The translations under genes and the position numbers were made by a program. The notes beneath the pieces are model-generated. The model saw nothing but the letters and a program-made list of their open reading frames with translations. It had not been told where the DNA came from and made no database searches. Below, piece by piece: positions 34,051 to 42,691 of a DNA stretch of 64,000 nucleotides. This DNA is from VBCG01 sp044226535 (lineage in GTDB: Bacteria > Pseudomonadota > Gammaproteobacteria > Burkholderiales > Casimicrobiaceae). Where the stretch lies: positions 248,001-312,000 of the forward strand of contig JBGAGT010000003.1 of NCBI GenBank assembly GCA_044226535.1, read 5' to 3'. How positions within the stretch are numbered: position 1 is the first letter of the stretch; each line of letters opens with the position of its first letter.

Positions 34051-35283
34051 TCAAGTCGCCGGCCCCAGGCCCCGCGTCGGCGACCCGCCCGCGGGTGTCG
34101 CGCGCGCCTCCATCAGGCAGGCGGTGGCGAGCAGCATCCAAGCCTGCGACCAGCGCATGTAGTCGATCCGGTTGGTCAGGAGCGGGTACTTGCGGTAGTG
34201 GAAGTGGCCGCGTGCGTCGCGCATGTGTTCGAGCGTCCAGGCGAACACGCGCTCAGCAAGCGCGAGGCCGTCGGGGTCGGCGTCGCACAACCTCGCGAAA
34301 GTGATGATGGCCTGCGTGGCGCTGTGGATGTCGATCGGGTAGGTGTGGTCGTGGAAGTAGCGCGGCGTGCCGTCGGCGAGGAAGAAATGGTCACGGTAGA
34401 AGACGAGGCCGGCTTTCAGCGCGGGCTCGAACTCGTCGCTGCGCAGCGACGTGCCGAGGCTGCGCAACGCGCACAGGTTGAAACCCGTGTGAAAACCGTC
34501 GATCCACTGCTGCCGGGTGCCCTCGCCGTAGAACCACGAGCCATCGGCGCGCTGCCGCGATGCCGAGTACCGCGCCACCGCGAGCGCGCGCTCGCGCAAC
34601 AAGGACTCCCCGGTGTGCGCGTGCACGCGCGCCAGGAGCGCGGCACCGAGCAGGTTGGCGTTGTGCACCGGCTCGCACGACTCCGGCGTGGGGTAGCGCA
34701 AGAAGGCATGGCCCGCCCCGTCCTCCGCATAGAGCTCGTGCGCGATGTACCGTGCGGCACCACCGGCGAGGTCGAGCAGAGCGGGATCAGCGTCCCGCTC
34801 ATGGGCCTCGACCAGCGCATCGCCCACGAAGGCCGTGCACACCAGGTTCGGCGCTCCGCGCGGCACCAGCCGCGTACGCGTCTGCCAAGGGAAGCTGTAG
34901 CCCCAGCAGGCCTGCCCCTCGGGGCGATCGCCCGGGCTGCGGGTCTCGGCCAAGAGCCCGGTCATCTCCCCGATCAACGCGGGATCGCGCAACGCGCCGA
35001 TCCTGTCCATGGTCAGGAATGCCGAAAGGAACAGCGCCAGCGCCTTGGGATTGCGCTTCCGCGGCACGCGCAGCAGCTCCCGCGTGTCGATGGGCGAGCG
35101 CTTCAGGAACTGGGTGAGGACGAGCCGCGGGATGCGTGAATCGAGCAGGGCGAGGCCCGGCAGCCATGCGCTGTTGAGCGCGTCGTAGGGATCGTGCCCC
35201 GCCCATTCGCGACGCCGGCAATGATCGAGCAGAGTCTCGAACACTTGGGCGGCCGGCACGTCGCGGGTTGCGGGCGGGTCCAT
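34051..35283 (-). CDS. Alpha/alpha-toroid-like protein of unknown function
   Basis: A 410-residue soluble protein with repeated helix-pair motifs (WGYSFPWQTRTRLVPRGAP, RQRADGSWFYGEGTRQQWID, FHTGFNLCALRSLG, HDHTYPIDIHSATQAIITFA). Aromatic and acidic residues at turns suggest a six-hairpin-glycosidase or C5-epimerase-like fold. No signal peptide, so it would act in the cytoplasm. It precedes nothing closely on its 3' side (convergent glycosyltransferase 13 bases away) and follows the DUF354 gene by 23 bases, so the three minus-strand genes up to 37470 form an operon. Confidence 0.6.
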   Translation of the reverse strand: MDPPATRDVPAAQVFETLLDHCRRREWAGHDPYDALNSAWLPGLALLDSRIPRLVLTQFLKRSPIDTRELLRVPRKRNPKALALFLSAFLTMDRIGALRDPALIGEMTGLLAETRSPGDRPEGQACWGYSFPWQTRTRLVPRGAPNLVCTAFVGDALVEAHERDADPALLDLAGGAARYIAHELYAEDGAGHAFLRYPTPESCEPVHNANLLGAALLARVHAHTGESLLRERALAVARYSASRQRADGSWFYGEGTRQQWIDGFHTGFNLCALRSLGTSLRSDEFEPALKAGLVFYRDHFFLADGTPRYFHDHTYPIDIHSATQAIITFARLCDADPDGLALAERVFAWTLEHMRDARGHFHYRKYPLLTNRIDYMRWSQAWMLLATACLMEARATPAGGSPTRGLGPAT

Positions 35284-35306
35284 CACGCGGGGCCTTGACG
35301 GGCTCG

Positions 35307-36392
35307 TCAACGCCCCCCCGGCAGGATTTCCTCGATCGAGGCAATGATCTCGCGCAGTGCAGTGCGCTCGGCGGTGCCGGTTTTCGCGGCGCCGCGCTTT
35401 TGCACGCGCAGCCTGGCGGCGATGTCCTCCACGCACTCGAGCAGGACCAGGCGGCCCTCGTTGGCGAGGTAGCGATCCACCGCGCCGAGCTGGCCACGAA
35501 AGATGCTATACACCGGCACGCCGAGTGCCGCCGCCTCGCGGTTCATCGTTCCGCCGCCGCTGACGACGAGGTCGGAGACCCAGATGAGGTCGAGGCCGTT
35601 GAGCACCCGCTCGGGGACGACGATCTTGCGCTCGCGGCACCAGTCGGGCCAAGTGGCGAGGATCATGTCGCGCTGGGTCTTTTCGTTGCGCGGCAGTATC
35701 ACCATCCGCGTGCCCGGGATGCGGCCGACGTGGTCGACGACTGCCGCGAACATTACGTCGCTCTGCGGGTTGTGGTAGTGCGCTTCGGTCGCGGGCGGGC
35801 GAATGGTGACCAGCACCTCGTCCTCGCCGATGCCCAGTTCGCCGCGCACTGACGGGCCGGGCTCGAACGAGGCGACGTAGACGTCTTCCTTGAGGCCGTC
35901 GAAGGTGCGCAGCCCGCGCCGGAAATGCCCCGCCAACGCCGGATTGTCGATCGCCTTGGGCGCGATCCCGAGGTCGGACCTGAACAGCGGCAAGATCCTG
36001 GCGAACTCGTAGTCGAACAGCAGCGCCGAGGGAATGCGCAACGTCGCCGAAAGCATCACCAGCGGGCGCGAGCCGTGCGAAAGCGAGGCGTCGGGCCGCT
36101 CGCGCAGGACGAAGGGCAGCAGCTGCAGGCCGCGGTACACGGTGCCCGCGACCTTGGCCAGCTTGTTGGCGCCGTAATGCGTGCCGACCGGCGTATGGCG
36201 AAGCTTGAAATAGTCGGCGAGGCTGCAGACCTGGAAGCAGTCGCGGGTGGTCAGCACCACCGTATGGCCGCGTGCCTCGAGCGCCCGGATGATCGGGATG
36301 AAGAACGGCACGTGCGGCGAGTTGTCGAGGTCGATCCAGACCTTGGCAGGACGCCTCGGCCGTCGGCCGTGCGTGGTCGCGGCGTCAGCCAT
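35307..36392 (-). CDS. DUF354-family GT-B-like protein
   Basis: A 361-residue protein: VWIDLDNSPHVPFFIPII at the N-terminus, LSHGSRPLVMLSATLRIP, LVTIRPPATEAHYHNP and WVSDLVVSGGGTMNREAAAL, the conserved DUF354 pattern. The family has a GT-B/UDP-GlcNAc 2-epimerase-like fold and is often next to wecB-type genes, as here, where its start overlaps the epimerase stop by 8 bases. It probably transfers or processes the epimerised amino sugar; the reaction is not established. ATG 36392 is chosen from the conserved start of the domain. Confidence 0.78.
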   Translation of the reverse strand: MADAATTHGRRPRRPAKVWIDLDNSPHVPFFIPIIRALEARGHTVVLTTRDCFQVCSLADYFKLRHTPVGTHYGANKLAKVAGTVYRGLQLLPFVLRERPDASLSHGSRPLVMLSATLRIPSALLFDYEFARILPLFRSDLGIAPKAIDNPALAGHFRRGLRTFDGLKEDVYVASFEPGPSVRGELGIGEDEVLVTIRPPATEAHYHNPQSDVMFAAVVDHVGRIPGTRMVILPRNEKTQRDMILATWPDWCRERKIVVPERVLNGLDLIWVSDLVVSGGGTMNREAAALGVPVYSIFRGQLGAVDRYLANEGRLVLLECVEDIAARLRVQKRGAAKTGTAERTALREIIASIEEILPGGR

Positions 36393-37470
36393 GATCGGCC
36401 AGTGCATCGAGCACGCGATCGGCAGTATGACCATCCCACAGCGGCGGCACGCCACCCGCGCGGTGGCGCCCCGCGAGGATGTCGTCGATGTCACGCGCCA
36501 GGCACTCGACGGTGCTAAGCTTGTTGGTGCCGACCGTGACGGTCACCGGCCGCTCGGTGTTGGGCCGCAAGGTCAGGCAGGGCGTGCCGAGGTAGGTCGA
36601 TTCCTCTTGGATCCCACCCGAGTCGGTGATCACCAGCCGTGCGCCCTCGGTCAGGCACAGGGAATCGCGGTAGCCGACGGGATCGATCAGCGTCAGCGTC
36701 TCGGCGCTGCCGCGCTCGAATCCGAACGCGGCCAGTGTCGCACGTGTGCGCGGGTGCACAGGGAACACCACCGGCATGGAACGCGCGACGTCGCGCAGCG
36801 CGGCGAGCAGGCCCGCGAGCCGGTCACGCTGGTCGACGTTGGACGGGCGATGAAGCGTGACGAAGACATAGTCACGGGTGCGCAGCCCCAGGCTGGCGGG
36901 CAGTGTCGAGCGGCGCGCCACCTCGAGGTTTGTGACTAGGGTGTCGATCATGATGTTGCCGACAAGGCGGATGCGCGCCGCGGGGACGCCTTCACGTCGG
37001 AGGTTGTCGTCGGCGTCCTCCGAAGGCGTCAGCAACAGGTCGGCCAGCGCATCGGTGACGAGCCGGTTCACTTCTTCGGGCATCGACCGGTCGAAGCTGC
37101 GCAGCCCCGCCTCGACGTGCGCGACGCGCACGCCCAGCTTGGCGGCGACCAGAGTACAGGCCATGGTCGAGTTTACGTCGCCCACCACCACCACCCAGTC
37201 CGGACGGTGCTGCACGCAGAGGGGCTCGAAGGCGAGCATGACGCGCGCCGTCTGCTCGGCATGCGTTCCCGAGCCGACGTGCAGGTTATGGTCTGGGACT
37301 GGGATGCCGAGTTCGCGGAAAAACACCTCGGACATCGCGTCGTCGTAGTGCTGGCCCGTATGCACCAGCACGTGATCGATGCCGGCCGCGCCGCGCCGCG
37401 CGATGGCGCGCGCGAGCGGTGCGATCTTCATGAAGTTGGGCCTTGCACCGACGATGCTGAGGAGCTTCAT
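36385..37470 (-). CDS. UDP-N-acetylglucosamine 2-epimerase-type enzyme (WecB/WbpI-like)
   Basis: A 361-residue enzyme: SIVGARPNFMKIAPL, VHTGQHYDDAMSE, HVEAGLRSFDRSMPEEVN, FVTLHRPSNVD and TDSGGIQEESTYLG, all diagnostic for non-hydrolysing 2-epimerases. It makes the manno-configured form of a UDP-HexNAc. Because a WbpA/B/E/D-like set is present, it could be the WbpI-type epimerase of the diacetamido-uronic acid instead of a plain WecB; sequence alone does not decide. ATG start, no strong ribosome site. Confidence 0.87.
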   Translation of the reverse strand: MKLLSIVGARPNFMKIAPLARAIARRGAAGIDHVLVHTGQHYDDAMSEVFFRELGIPVPDHNLHVGSGTHAEQTARVMLAFEPLCVQHRPDWVVVVGDVNSTMACTLVAAKLGVRVAHVEAGLRSFDRSMPEEVNRLVTDALADLLLTPSEDADDNLRREGVPAARIRLVGNIMIDTLVTNLEVARRSTLPASLGLRTRDYVFVTLHRPSNVDQRDRLAGLLAALRDVARSMPVVFPVHPRTRATLAAFGFERGSAETLTLIDPVGYRDSLCLTEGARLVITDSGGIQEESTYLGTPCLTLRPNTERPVTVTVGTNKLSTVECLARDIDDILAGRHRAGGVPPLWDGHTADRVLDALADHG

Positions 37471-37632
37471 ACGACGCGGCGACAGGTTCGGGAACCGTGG
37501 GTGGTTGCGAGGTTGCCTGCGAGTTTACCTTCGCGCCACACGGCGCTACCGCGCACGGCGATGCGCGGCAACATTTCGGCGGCAAGCGTCGCGCGCACAC
37601 GCGGCCTCGCGGCTTGTACGCCACACGCGTGG

Positions 37633-38319
37633 TCATTGCTCCAGGCGGCGAGCGATGTAAAGGTCGGGCGTGAACCAGAACCGGGCGTAGGCGTAACCGA
37701 TGGCCTCGCTGATCACCGAGCGCGCACCCTGGCTGGTGCGCCACCAGTGCCGCGGGTCGATGCGCGGGTCGTCGACCGCGATGATCCCGACCTTGAATGC
37801 GCTGCCCAGGGCGTCCTGGTAGAGCAGGTGCGAGCGGCGGGCATGCGGCCCGAGCGTCAGGACGTCGAGCGAGGCGGCCGTGACGTTCTCGCGGCGCATC
37901 CAGTCGCTGACGGCGCGCGCGGCGTGAAAGGTTCGGTCGCGCTGGATCGCGGACGAGGACGCCACGGCGATCGAGCCGGCCGGAACACCCGCATGGGCGA
38001 GCCGCTCCGCGCCGGAGTCCTGCGGTTGCTCACCGGGGGCGAGCCCGTCGTCGCGGCCGACGCTGACCGCGATGATCCGCGTGTAACCGCCTTTGCGGAA
38101 CATCGCGGCCGCCTCCCGATAGGCGAATCCCGGCATCCAGCCTTCGACGACGAGGTACTGCCCTCCCACCGGACGCGTCGTCGCCAGGAAGGCATACAGG
38201 TTGCGCACGCCCGCGAGCGCCATCGCACCGAGCAACAGGGCGACGAGCGCACGCGCGGGCCAGGTGAGCGTCCAGCGCTCGCGACGCCTGACGACGTGCG
38301 ACCAGAATGGCTTGGCCAT
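37633..38319 (-). CDS. YdcF/ElyC-like membrane-anchored protein
   Basis: A 228-residue protein with one N-terminal TM segment (RALVALLLGAMALAGVRNLY) and a DUF218-like domain: YLVVEGWMPGFAYREAAAMF, YTRIIAVSVG, ASLDVLTLGPHARRSHLLYQ and FKVGIIAVDDPRIDP. The family (SanA/ElyC/YdcF) is linked to envelope integrity and possibly undecaprenyl-phosphate use, which would fit a flippase neighbour. Divergent from the second flippase gene, 58 bases apart. The 162 bases between this gene and the epimerase (37471-37632) show nothing recognisable. Confidence 0.65.
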   Translation of the reverse strand: MAKPFWSHVVRRRERWTLTWPARALVALLLGAMALAGVRNLYAFLATTRPVGGQYLVVEGWMPGFAYREAAAMFRKGGYTRIIAVSVGRDDGLAPGEQPQDSGAERLAHAGVPAGSIAVASSSAIQRDRTFHAARAVSDWMRRENVTAASLDVLTLGPHARRSHLLYQDALGSAFKVGIIAVDDPRIDPRHWWRTSQGARSVISEAIGYAYARFWFTPDLYIARRLEQ

Positions 38320-38366
38320 GAAGCGTGGCGCTCCCGGTGATCCGTCGATTCATCATACAATCGATC

Positions 38367-38371
38367 GGAGG
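38367..38371 (+). promoter_or_regulatory. Ribosome binding site of the second flippase gene
   Basis: GGAGG, 6 bases before ATG 38378. It selects that start over an in-frame ATG at 38318 that overlaps the divergent YdcF-like gene. Confidence 0.6.
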
Positions 38372-38377
38372 CAGCCC

Positions 38378-39895
38378 ATGATCGATCCGGAACCGAAGCA
38401 AGGCGACGTATTCGCCGGGGGCGACCCGGATCGCGACCTCCGCGGCCGCGCGATCCGCGGCGGCGCCATCACGGTCGCAAGCCAGTTCACCAAGCTCGCC
38501 GTCACCATGGTATCCACGGTGGTGCTCGCACGCCTGCTCACGCCGCAGGACTTCGGCCTGGTGGCGATGGTGGCTGCCGTGACGGGGGTGCTGGGCCTGG
38601 TGCAGGACTCGGGCCTGTCGATGGCGACGGTGCAGAAGGAGCGGGTCACGCGCGAGCTCGTGTCGGTGGTCTTCTGGCTGAACGTCTGCGCCGGCGTCGT
38701 CGTGGCGCTCGCCTGCGTCGCGTTGGCGCCCTTGCTCGCCACGTTGTACCGCGAGGAGCGGCTCACGGCGATCGCCATCGCGCTGGCGGCAACCTTTGTC
38801 ATCGACGCGTTCGGCGCCCAGCACATGGCGCTTTTGCGGCGCCAGTTGCGGTTGAGGGCCGTCGCCGCGATCGACATCCTGTCGGCAGTCGTCAGCGTTG
38901 CCGCGAGCATCGCAATGGCGCTGGCGGGCTGGGGCTACTGGGCACTGGTCGGCATGCGCATCGCGGCCTCGGCGACCACCACCACCGCCTGCTGGCTGGC
39001 CGAGCGCTGGCGGCCGGGCCGCCCGCGGATGCCGCCGCGCGGTAGCGGCGTGCGCTCGATGCTGCGCTTCGGCGGCTACCTCAGCGCCTTCAACCTCGTG
39101 AACTACGTCTTCCGCAACGCCGACAACGTGCTGATCGGTTGGCGTTGGGGCGCCGGGCCGCTCGGCATGTACCAGAAAGCCTACGGCCTGCTGATGCTGC
39201 CCATCAGCCAGGTCAACAGCCCCATCAGCGGGGTGGCCATCGCGGCGCTGTCGCGCATACAGTCCGACCCCCCGCGCCAGCGGCGGTACTTCCTGGGCGG
39301 CTACTCGATCACCGCGGCGGTGGTCGTGCCGATCGTGGTCGGCGCGGCCGTGTTCGCCGAGCCGATCATCCGCTTCGTCCTGGGCGACCAATGGCTCGGC
39401 GCGGTCGACATCTTCCGCTACCTCGCGCCCGCGGCGCTGATCGGCGCGCTGCTCAATCCCTTCGGCTGGTTGTTCATCGCCAACGGGCGCGTTGACCGCC
39501 AGTTCCGCGCGACGCTGGTGTGGACGCCGGTGGTGACCGCGGCATTCGCCATCGGGCTCGGCCATGGGCCACAGGGCGTGGCCATCGCCTATTCGATCGT
39601 CTCGGCGCTACTCGCGGTGCCGCTGTGCTACTACGCCCTGCACGGTACCGCGGTGCGCCCGATGGACCTCGCGATCACCTTGCGCTTGCCACTGGCGGCG
39701 GGTGCGCTCACGGGTCTGGTGGCGCTGGCGCTCGATGCGGCGTGGCCGCATACGCTGCCGTCCGGCGTGCGTGCGATCGGAGGTTGCGCGTTCGTGGTAC
39801 TGGCCTACGCGCTATTGCTGCTGGTCGTGATGCGGCAATGGCCGCGCTACCGCGCATTGCTGCACGAACTGTGGCCCGGCAGGTTCGCGCGATGA
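38378..39895 (+). CDS. Wzx-type polysaccharide flippase (second)
   Basis: A 505-residue MOP-family transporter, same length and subfamily as the one at 29.9-31.4 kb: AIRGGAITVASQFTKLAVTM, LARLLTPQDFGLVAM, SGLSMATVQKERVTRE, FRNADNVLIGWRWGAGPLG and LMLPISQVNSPISGVAIAAL. About 12-14 hydrophobic segments. Two flippases in one locus suggest either two different lipid-linked oligosaccharides or a duplicated gene with new specificity. It is followed, with an ATGA overlap, by the Cys-rich tandem-domain gene. Confidence 0.86.
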   Translation: MIDPEPKQGDVFAGGDPDRDLRGRAIRGGAITVASQFTKLAVTMVSTVVLARLLTPQDFGLVAMVAAVTGVLGLVQDSGLSMATVQKERVTRELVSVVFWLNVCAGVVVALACVALAPLLATLYREERLTAIAIALAATFVIDAFGAQHMALLRRQLRLRAVAAIDILSAVVSVAASIAMALAGWGYWALVGMRIAASATTTTACWLAERWRPGRPRMPPRGSGVRSMLRFGGYLSAFNLVNYVFRNADNVLIGWRWGAGPLGMYQKAYGLLMLPISQVNSPISGVAIAALSRIQSDPPRQRRYFLGGYSITAAVVVPIVVGAAVFAEPIIRFVLGDQWLGAVDIFRYLAPAALIGALLNPFGWLFIANGRVDRQFRATLVWTPVVTAAFAIGLGHGPQGVAIAYSIVSALLAVPLCYYALHGTAVRPMDLAITLRLPLAAGALTGLVALALDAAWPHTLPSGVRAIGGCAFVVLAYALLLLVVMRQWPRYRALLHELWPGRFAR

Positions 39896-40950
39896 AGCTT
39901 CGCGCCGGTGATTGGGTGGAAGTCCGTGCGGCGGGCGAGATCCTTCGCACGCTCGATGTCCATGGCGAGCTCGACGGCATGCCATTCATGCCGGAGATGC
40001 TGCGCTACTGCGGCCGGCGCTTCCAGGTGTGGAAACGTGCGCACAAGACCTGCGATACCGTGAACAAGACAGGTGGACGCTGGCTGGACGATGCGGTGCA
40101 CCTGCGCGAGCTGCGCTGCGACGGGACTGCGCACGGTGGCTGCGAGGCGGCCTGCCTGCTGTTCTGGAAGCACGCCTGGATCCGGCGCGTGGATGGTCCG
40201 CACGACGGCAACCCGCTGCCGGACGCGGGCGCCGGGCAGGTAGGGGGGGGCCTAGGTACCGACGACCTCGTGCGCTGTACCCGCTCGGAAGGCGGCGATG
40301 CGAGCGCCGAACCGGTCTATCGCTGCCAGGCGACGCGCCTTCCGGAGGCAACGCGTCCGCTGGCCTGGTGGGACCTGCGACAGTACCTGCAGGACCTGTC
40401 CTCGGGCAATGTCGGCCCGGGGCGCATGCTGGCCAGCTTCTGCTATGCGGCTGCGTTCGCTGTGGCGCAAGCCGGCATCGGCCTCGGGCGGCCGATGCGC
40501 GCGCTGTACGACGCGTTCCAACGCATGCGTGGGGGCATTCCCTACCCACATCGCCGCGGCAGCATTCCCGCGGGCGCGACCACCCCGGTGACGACGTTGC
40601 AGCTGCGCCCCGGCGAGTGGGTGGTCATCAGGTCCTACGACGAGATCCTGGCGACCCTCGACACGCGCAATCGCAACCGCGGCCTCTATTTCGACTGTGA
40701 GGAAGTTCCCTTTTGCGGCGGCGTGTACCAAGTGAAGGGTCGCGTGACGCGCATCATCGACGAGCGCAGTGGCCGCATGATGGACATGAAGACCCCCTCG
40801 GTGATCCTCGACGGGGTGCATTGCGAGGCGCGATACAGCGACCGCCGGCTGTTCTGCCCGCGCGCTATCCACCCGATGTGGCGCGAGGCATGGCTGCAGC
40901 GCACCGAGCCGCCCCGCGGGACAGAGACCGGGCCTTCAGCCGGCGCTTGA
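39892..40950 (+). CDS. Tandem-duplicated Cys-rich protein of unknown function
   Basis: A 352-residue soluble protein containing two related units. Unit 1 (residues about 4-100): RAGDWVEVRAAGEILRTLD, FMPEMLRYCGRRFQVWKRA, CDGTAHGGCEAACLLFWKHA, WIRRV. Unit 2 (about 239-337): PGEWVVIRSYDEILATLD, VPFCGGVYQVKGRV, LFCPRAIHPMWREAWLQR. Cysteines 40, 54, 76, 84 and 88 in unit 1 suggest a metal site; unit 2 keeps only some. The unit is known from scattered uncharacterised bacterial proteins. It is translationally coupled to the flippase and overlaps the convergent methyltransferase by 15 bases. Function not assigned. Confidence 0.7.
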   Translation: MKLRAGDWVEVRAAGEILRTLDVHGELDGMPFMPEMLRYCGRRFQVWKRAHKTCDTVNKTGGRWLDDAVHLRELRCDGTAHGGCEAACLLFWKHAWIRRVDGPHDGNPLPDAGAGQVGGGLGTDDLVRCTRSEGGDASAEPVYRCQATRLPEATRPLAWWDLRQYLQDLSSGNVGPGRMLASFCYAAAFAVAQAGIGLGRPMRALYDAFQRMRGGIPYPHRRGSIPAGATTPVTTLQLRPGEWVVIRSYDEILATLDTRNRNRGLYFDCEEVPFCGGVYQVKGRVTRIIDERSGRMMDMKTPSVILDGVHCEARYSDRRLFCPRAIHPMWREAWLQRTEPPRGTETGPSAGA

Positions 40951-41598
40951 GCCGTCGGCCCCCGCCTCGCGCCGGCGCATCGCCACGATCACGAACTGGC
41001 GACCCAACCCAGCGCGCTCGAGGGCATTGCGCCAGCGCGTCGCGCCTACGACGCTGCCGATCGCCGCCTGCAGGCGGCTGCGCTCGACCCACCACAGGAT
41101 CCCGCGGTCCCCGCCGGGATGGATGGTGGTGATGCTCGCGATGTCGAACCAGGGGGCAAGCATGCTTCGGTAGCCTGCACGCGTCGGCCAGGACATGTGC
41201 TGGCCGGCCGAGCGTGACTTAAGCTTGGAACGCCGGGTCCAGACGAAGCGGTTCGGAGTCAGTAGCAGAAGGTTGCCGCCGGGTGCCAGCAACGCGGCCG
41301 CGCGTGCGATCGCGCCCTGCGGGTCGCTCATATTGCTGAGCGAGTCGGCCATCAGCACCACGTCGAAGGGACCGTCGAGCGCAAGCTCGGTGAAGTCGCC
41401 GCAGGCGAAGCGCACGCCGGGATAGCGTCTGTGCCCCTCGGCGATAGCGGCCGGCGACAGGTCCAGCGCGGTGACCTCGCCGAGCGGTAACAGCTCGTTG
41501 GCCAGCCAACCCACGCCGCAGCCCGCCTCGAGGATGCGCAGGCGCGGCTTGCCGAGCCGGCCCAGCGCATCGAGCGCCGCGTCGCGCTGGCGCTGCAT
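40936..41598 (-). CDS. Class I SAM-dependent methyltransferase (possibly 5'-interrupted)
   Basis: The 220 residues from ATG 41598 carry motif I (ILEAGCGVGWLANELL), an acidic loop (EVTALDLSPAAIAEG), FDVVLMADSLSNMSDPQGAI and ALLAPGGNLLLLTPNRF. It probably methylates a sugar or small metabolite. The coding frame continues upstream for 15 more plausible codons (DGWNESTRFGAPDPF) to an in-frame TAG at 41646-41644, beyond which MDQQRQF starts at 41667. The native protein may therefore begin at 41667 and be interrupted; translation from 41598 would lose only the N-terminal tail. Confidence 0.75.
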   Translation of the reverse strand: MQRQRDAALDALGRLGKPRLRILEAGCGVGWLANELLPLGEVTALDLSPAAIAEGHRRYPGVRFACGDFTELALDGPFDVVLMADSLSNMSDPQGAIARAAALLAPGGNLLLLTPNRFVWTRRSKLKSRSAGQHMSWPTRAGYRSMLAPWFDIASITTIHPGGDRGILWWVERSRLQAAIGSVVGATRWRNALERAGLGRQFVIVAMRRREAGADGSSAG

Positions 41599-41667
41599 GA
41601 ATGGATCGGGCGCGCCGAAGCGCGTGCTCTCGTTCCAGCCGTCCTAGAACTGCCGTTGCTGGTCCAT
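41599..41667 (-). other. Interrupted N-terminal extension of the methyltransferase
   Basis: On the minus strand ATG 41667 is followed by six sense codons (DQQRQF), a TAG at 41646-41644, then codons for DGWNESTRFGAPDPF leading directly into the methyltransferase. Reading TGG (Trp) in place of TAG would give QRQFWDGWNESTRF, a typical methyltransferase N-terminus. A single G-to-A change, a sequencing error or a genuine amber codon would all explain it. The rest of the gap to 41763 holds no gene. Confidence 0.55.
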
Positions 41668-41763
41668 TGCCGGCGGGGATGACGCGAGATAGCCCTCCAG
41701 CGGGCGCGACCGCGCCTTCACGCCGCGCGGGCTCGAAGGGACACGTGCTGCCGCGCGTCTCGA

Positions 41764-42663
41764 TCAGGTCGACGCGTGGGCGAGCGGCGGGGTGTCATAG
41801 TCGGCGATCAGGGCCACGGGGAGGTGCGCAAGGTCGCGCATACGCAGGTAGTCGCCCATGGTCGTCCCCGTGCAGGCTGCATCGGCGTTGGGCGCGCCGC
41901 GGCGGCCTTTCACGTCGTCGATGTGGACGGTGCGGAAATCGATGCTGAATCGCGTCTTCCCCGAGGTGTTCGGCACGGTCGAATGCAGGTGCGCGGCGGA
42001 GAAAAGCAGGACGCCGCCCACGGGCAGCACGATGCGCAGCTGCGGGTCGAGCTCGACCGGCTCCTCGGCGTGGGGTTGCTGGCGCGTGTCGGTGCCGATG
42101 TGGTGTGCGGCGGACTGGCGGCTGACGCGGTTCCATTCCGCGTAGTTATAGTCGCGCGAGCCGTTGCGCAACGCGCGATTCCAGTACGGCAGGTGCATTG
42201 CCATCACGTTGTCGGGCGTCACGTCGTAGACGGGGAACCAGAAGTTCACCTGGCAGGCGGGCGCCGAGTACCAAGTGTCGCGGTGCGGGTGGAATGCGTA
42301 CGAGATGCCCGTGCTGAGGAAGTCGTTACTGGTGGAAGTGCGCAGGCGCGGCACGTCGAAGTAGGTCAAGTCGGCGTCGCAACCCAGGTCGGCGAGCATG
42401 TCCTTGAGCAAGGCCTTGCTGCGCGGGTGGTGGATGAAGCGGGGCTTGAGCTCGGCCAGGGTCGCGGCGAATCGCTCGACCGGGAGCTCGTGCTGCGCCA
42501 TGCGCGGGTCCAGCGGTGCGAAGGCTTCCTCGCTCAGCTCACGGGCGAAGTCGCAGAGCGCAAGCGTGCTCGCGCGCGGCGAATAGACGAACAGCTCGCC
42601 ATCGAACAGGCGCTTGCGGCGGCTGTCGTCGTCGATCATGGCGTCGAAGTTGATGATGCTCAT
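41764..42663 (-). CDS. Phytanoyl-CoA dioxygenase-like Fe(II)/2OG oxygenase
   Basis: A 299-residue double-stranded beta-helix protein. The HxD metal pair is in AFHPHRDTWYSAP (about residue 124), the distal His in LFSAAHLHSTVPN and the 2OG-binding Arg in SGKTRFSIDFR. Long Asn/Trp-rich loop WNRALRNGSRDYNYAEWN lies between. PhyH-type enzymes hydroxylate fatty acyl, amino acid or sugar-linked substrates. Placed between a methyltransferase and an exported hydrolase gene, it may modify a substituent of the polysaccharide; substrate unknown. Confidence 0.75.
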   Translation of the reverse strand: MSIINFDAMIDDDSRRKRLFDGELFVYSPRASTLALCDFARELSEEAFAPLDPRMAQHELPVERFAATLAELKPRFIHHPRSKALLKDMLADLGCDADLTYFDVPRLRTSTSNDFLSTGISYAFHPHRDTWYSAPACQVNFWFPVYDVTPDNVMAMHLPYWNRALRNGSRDYNYAEWNRVSRQSAAHHIGTDTRQQPHAEEPVELDPQLRIVLPVGGVLLFSAAHLHSTVPNTSGKTRFSIDFRTVHIDDVKGRRGAPNADAACTGTTMGDYLRMRDLAHLPVALIADYDTPPLAHAST

Positions 42664-42691
42664 TGGAATCCCGGACGTTACGCGCGCCGCT

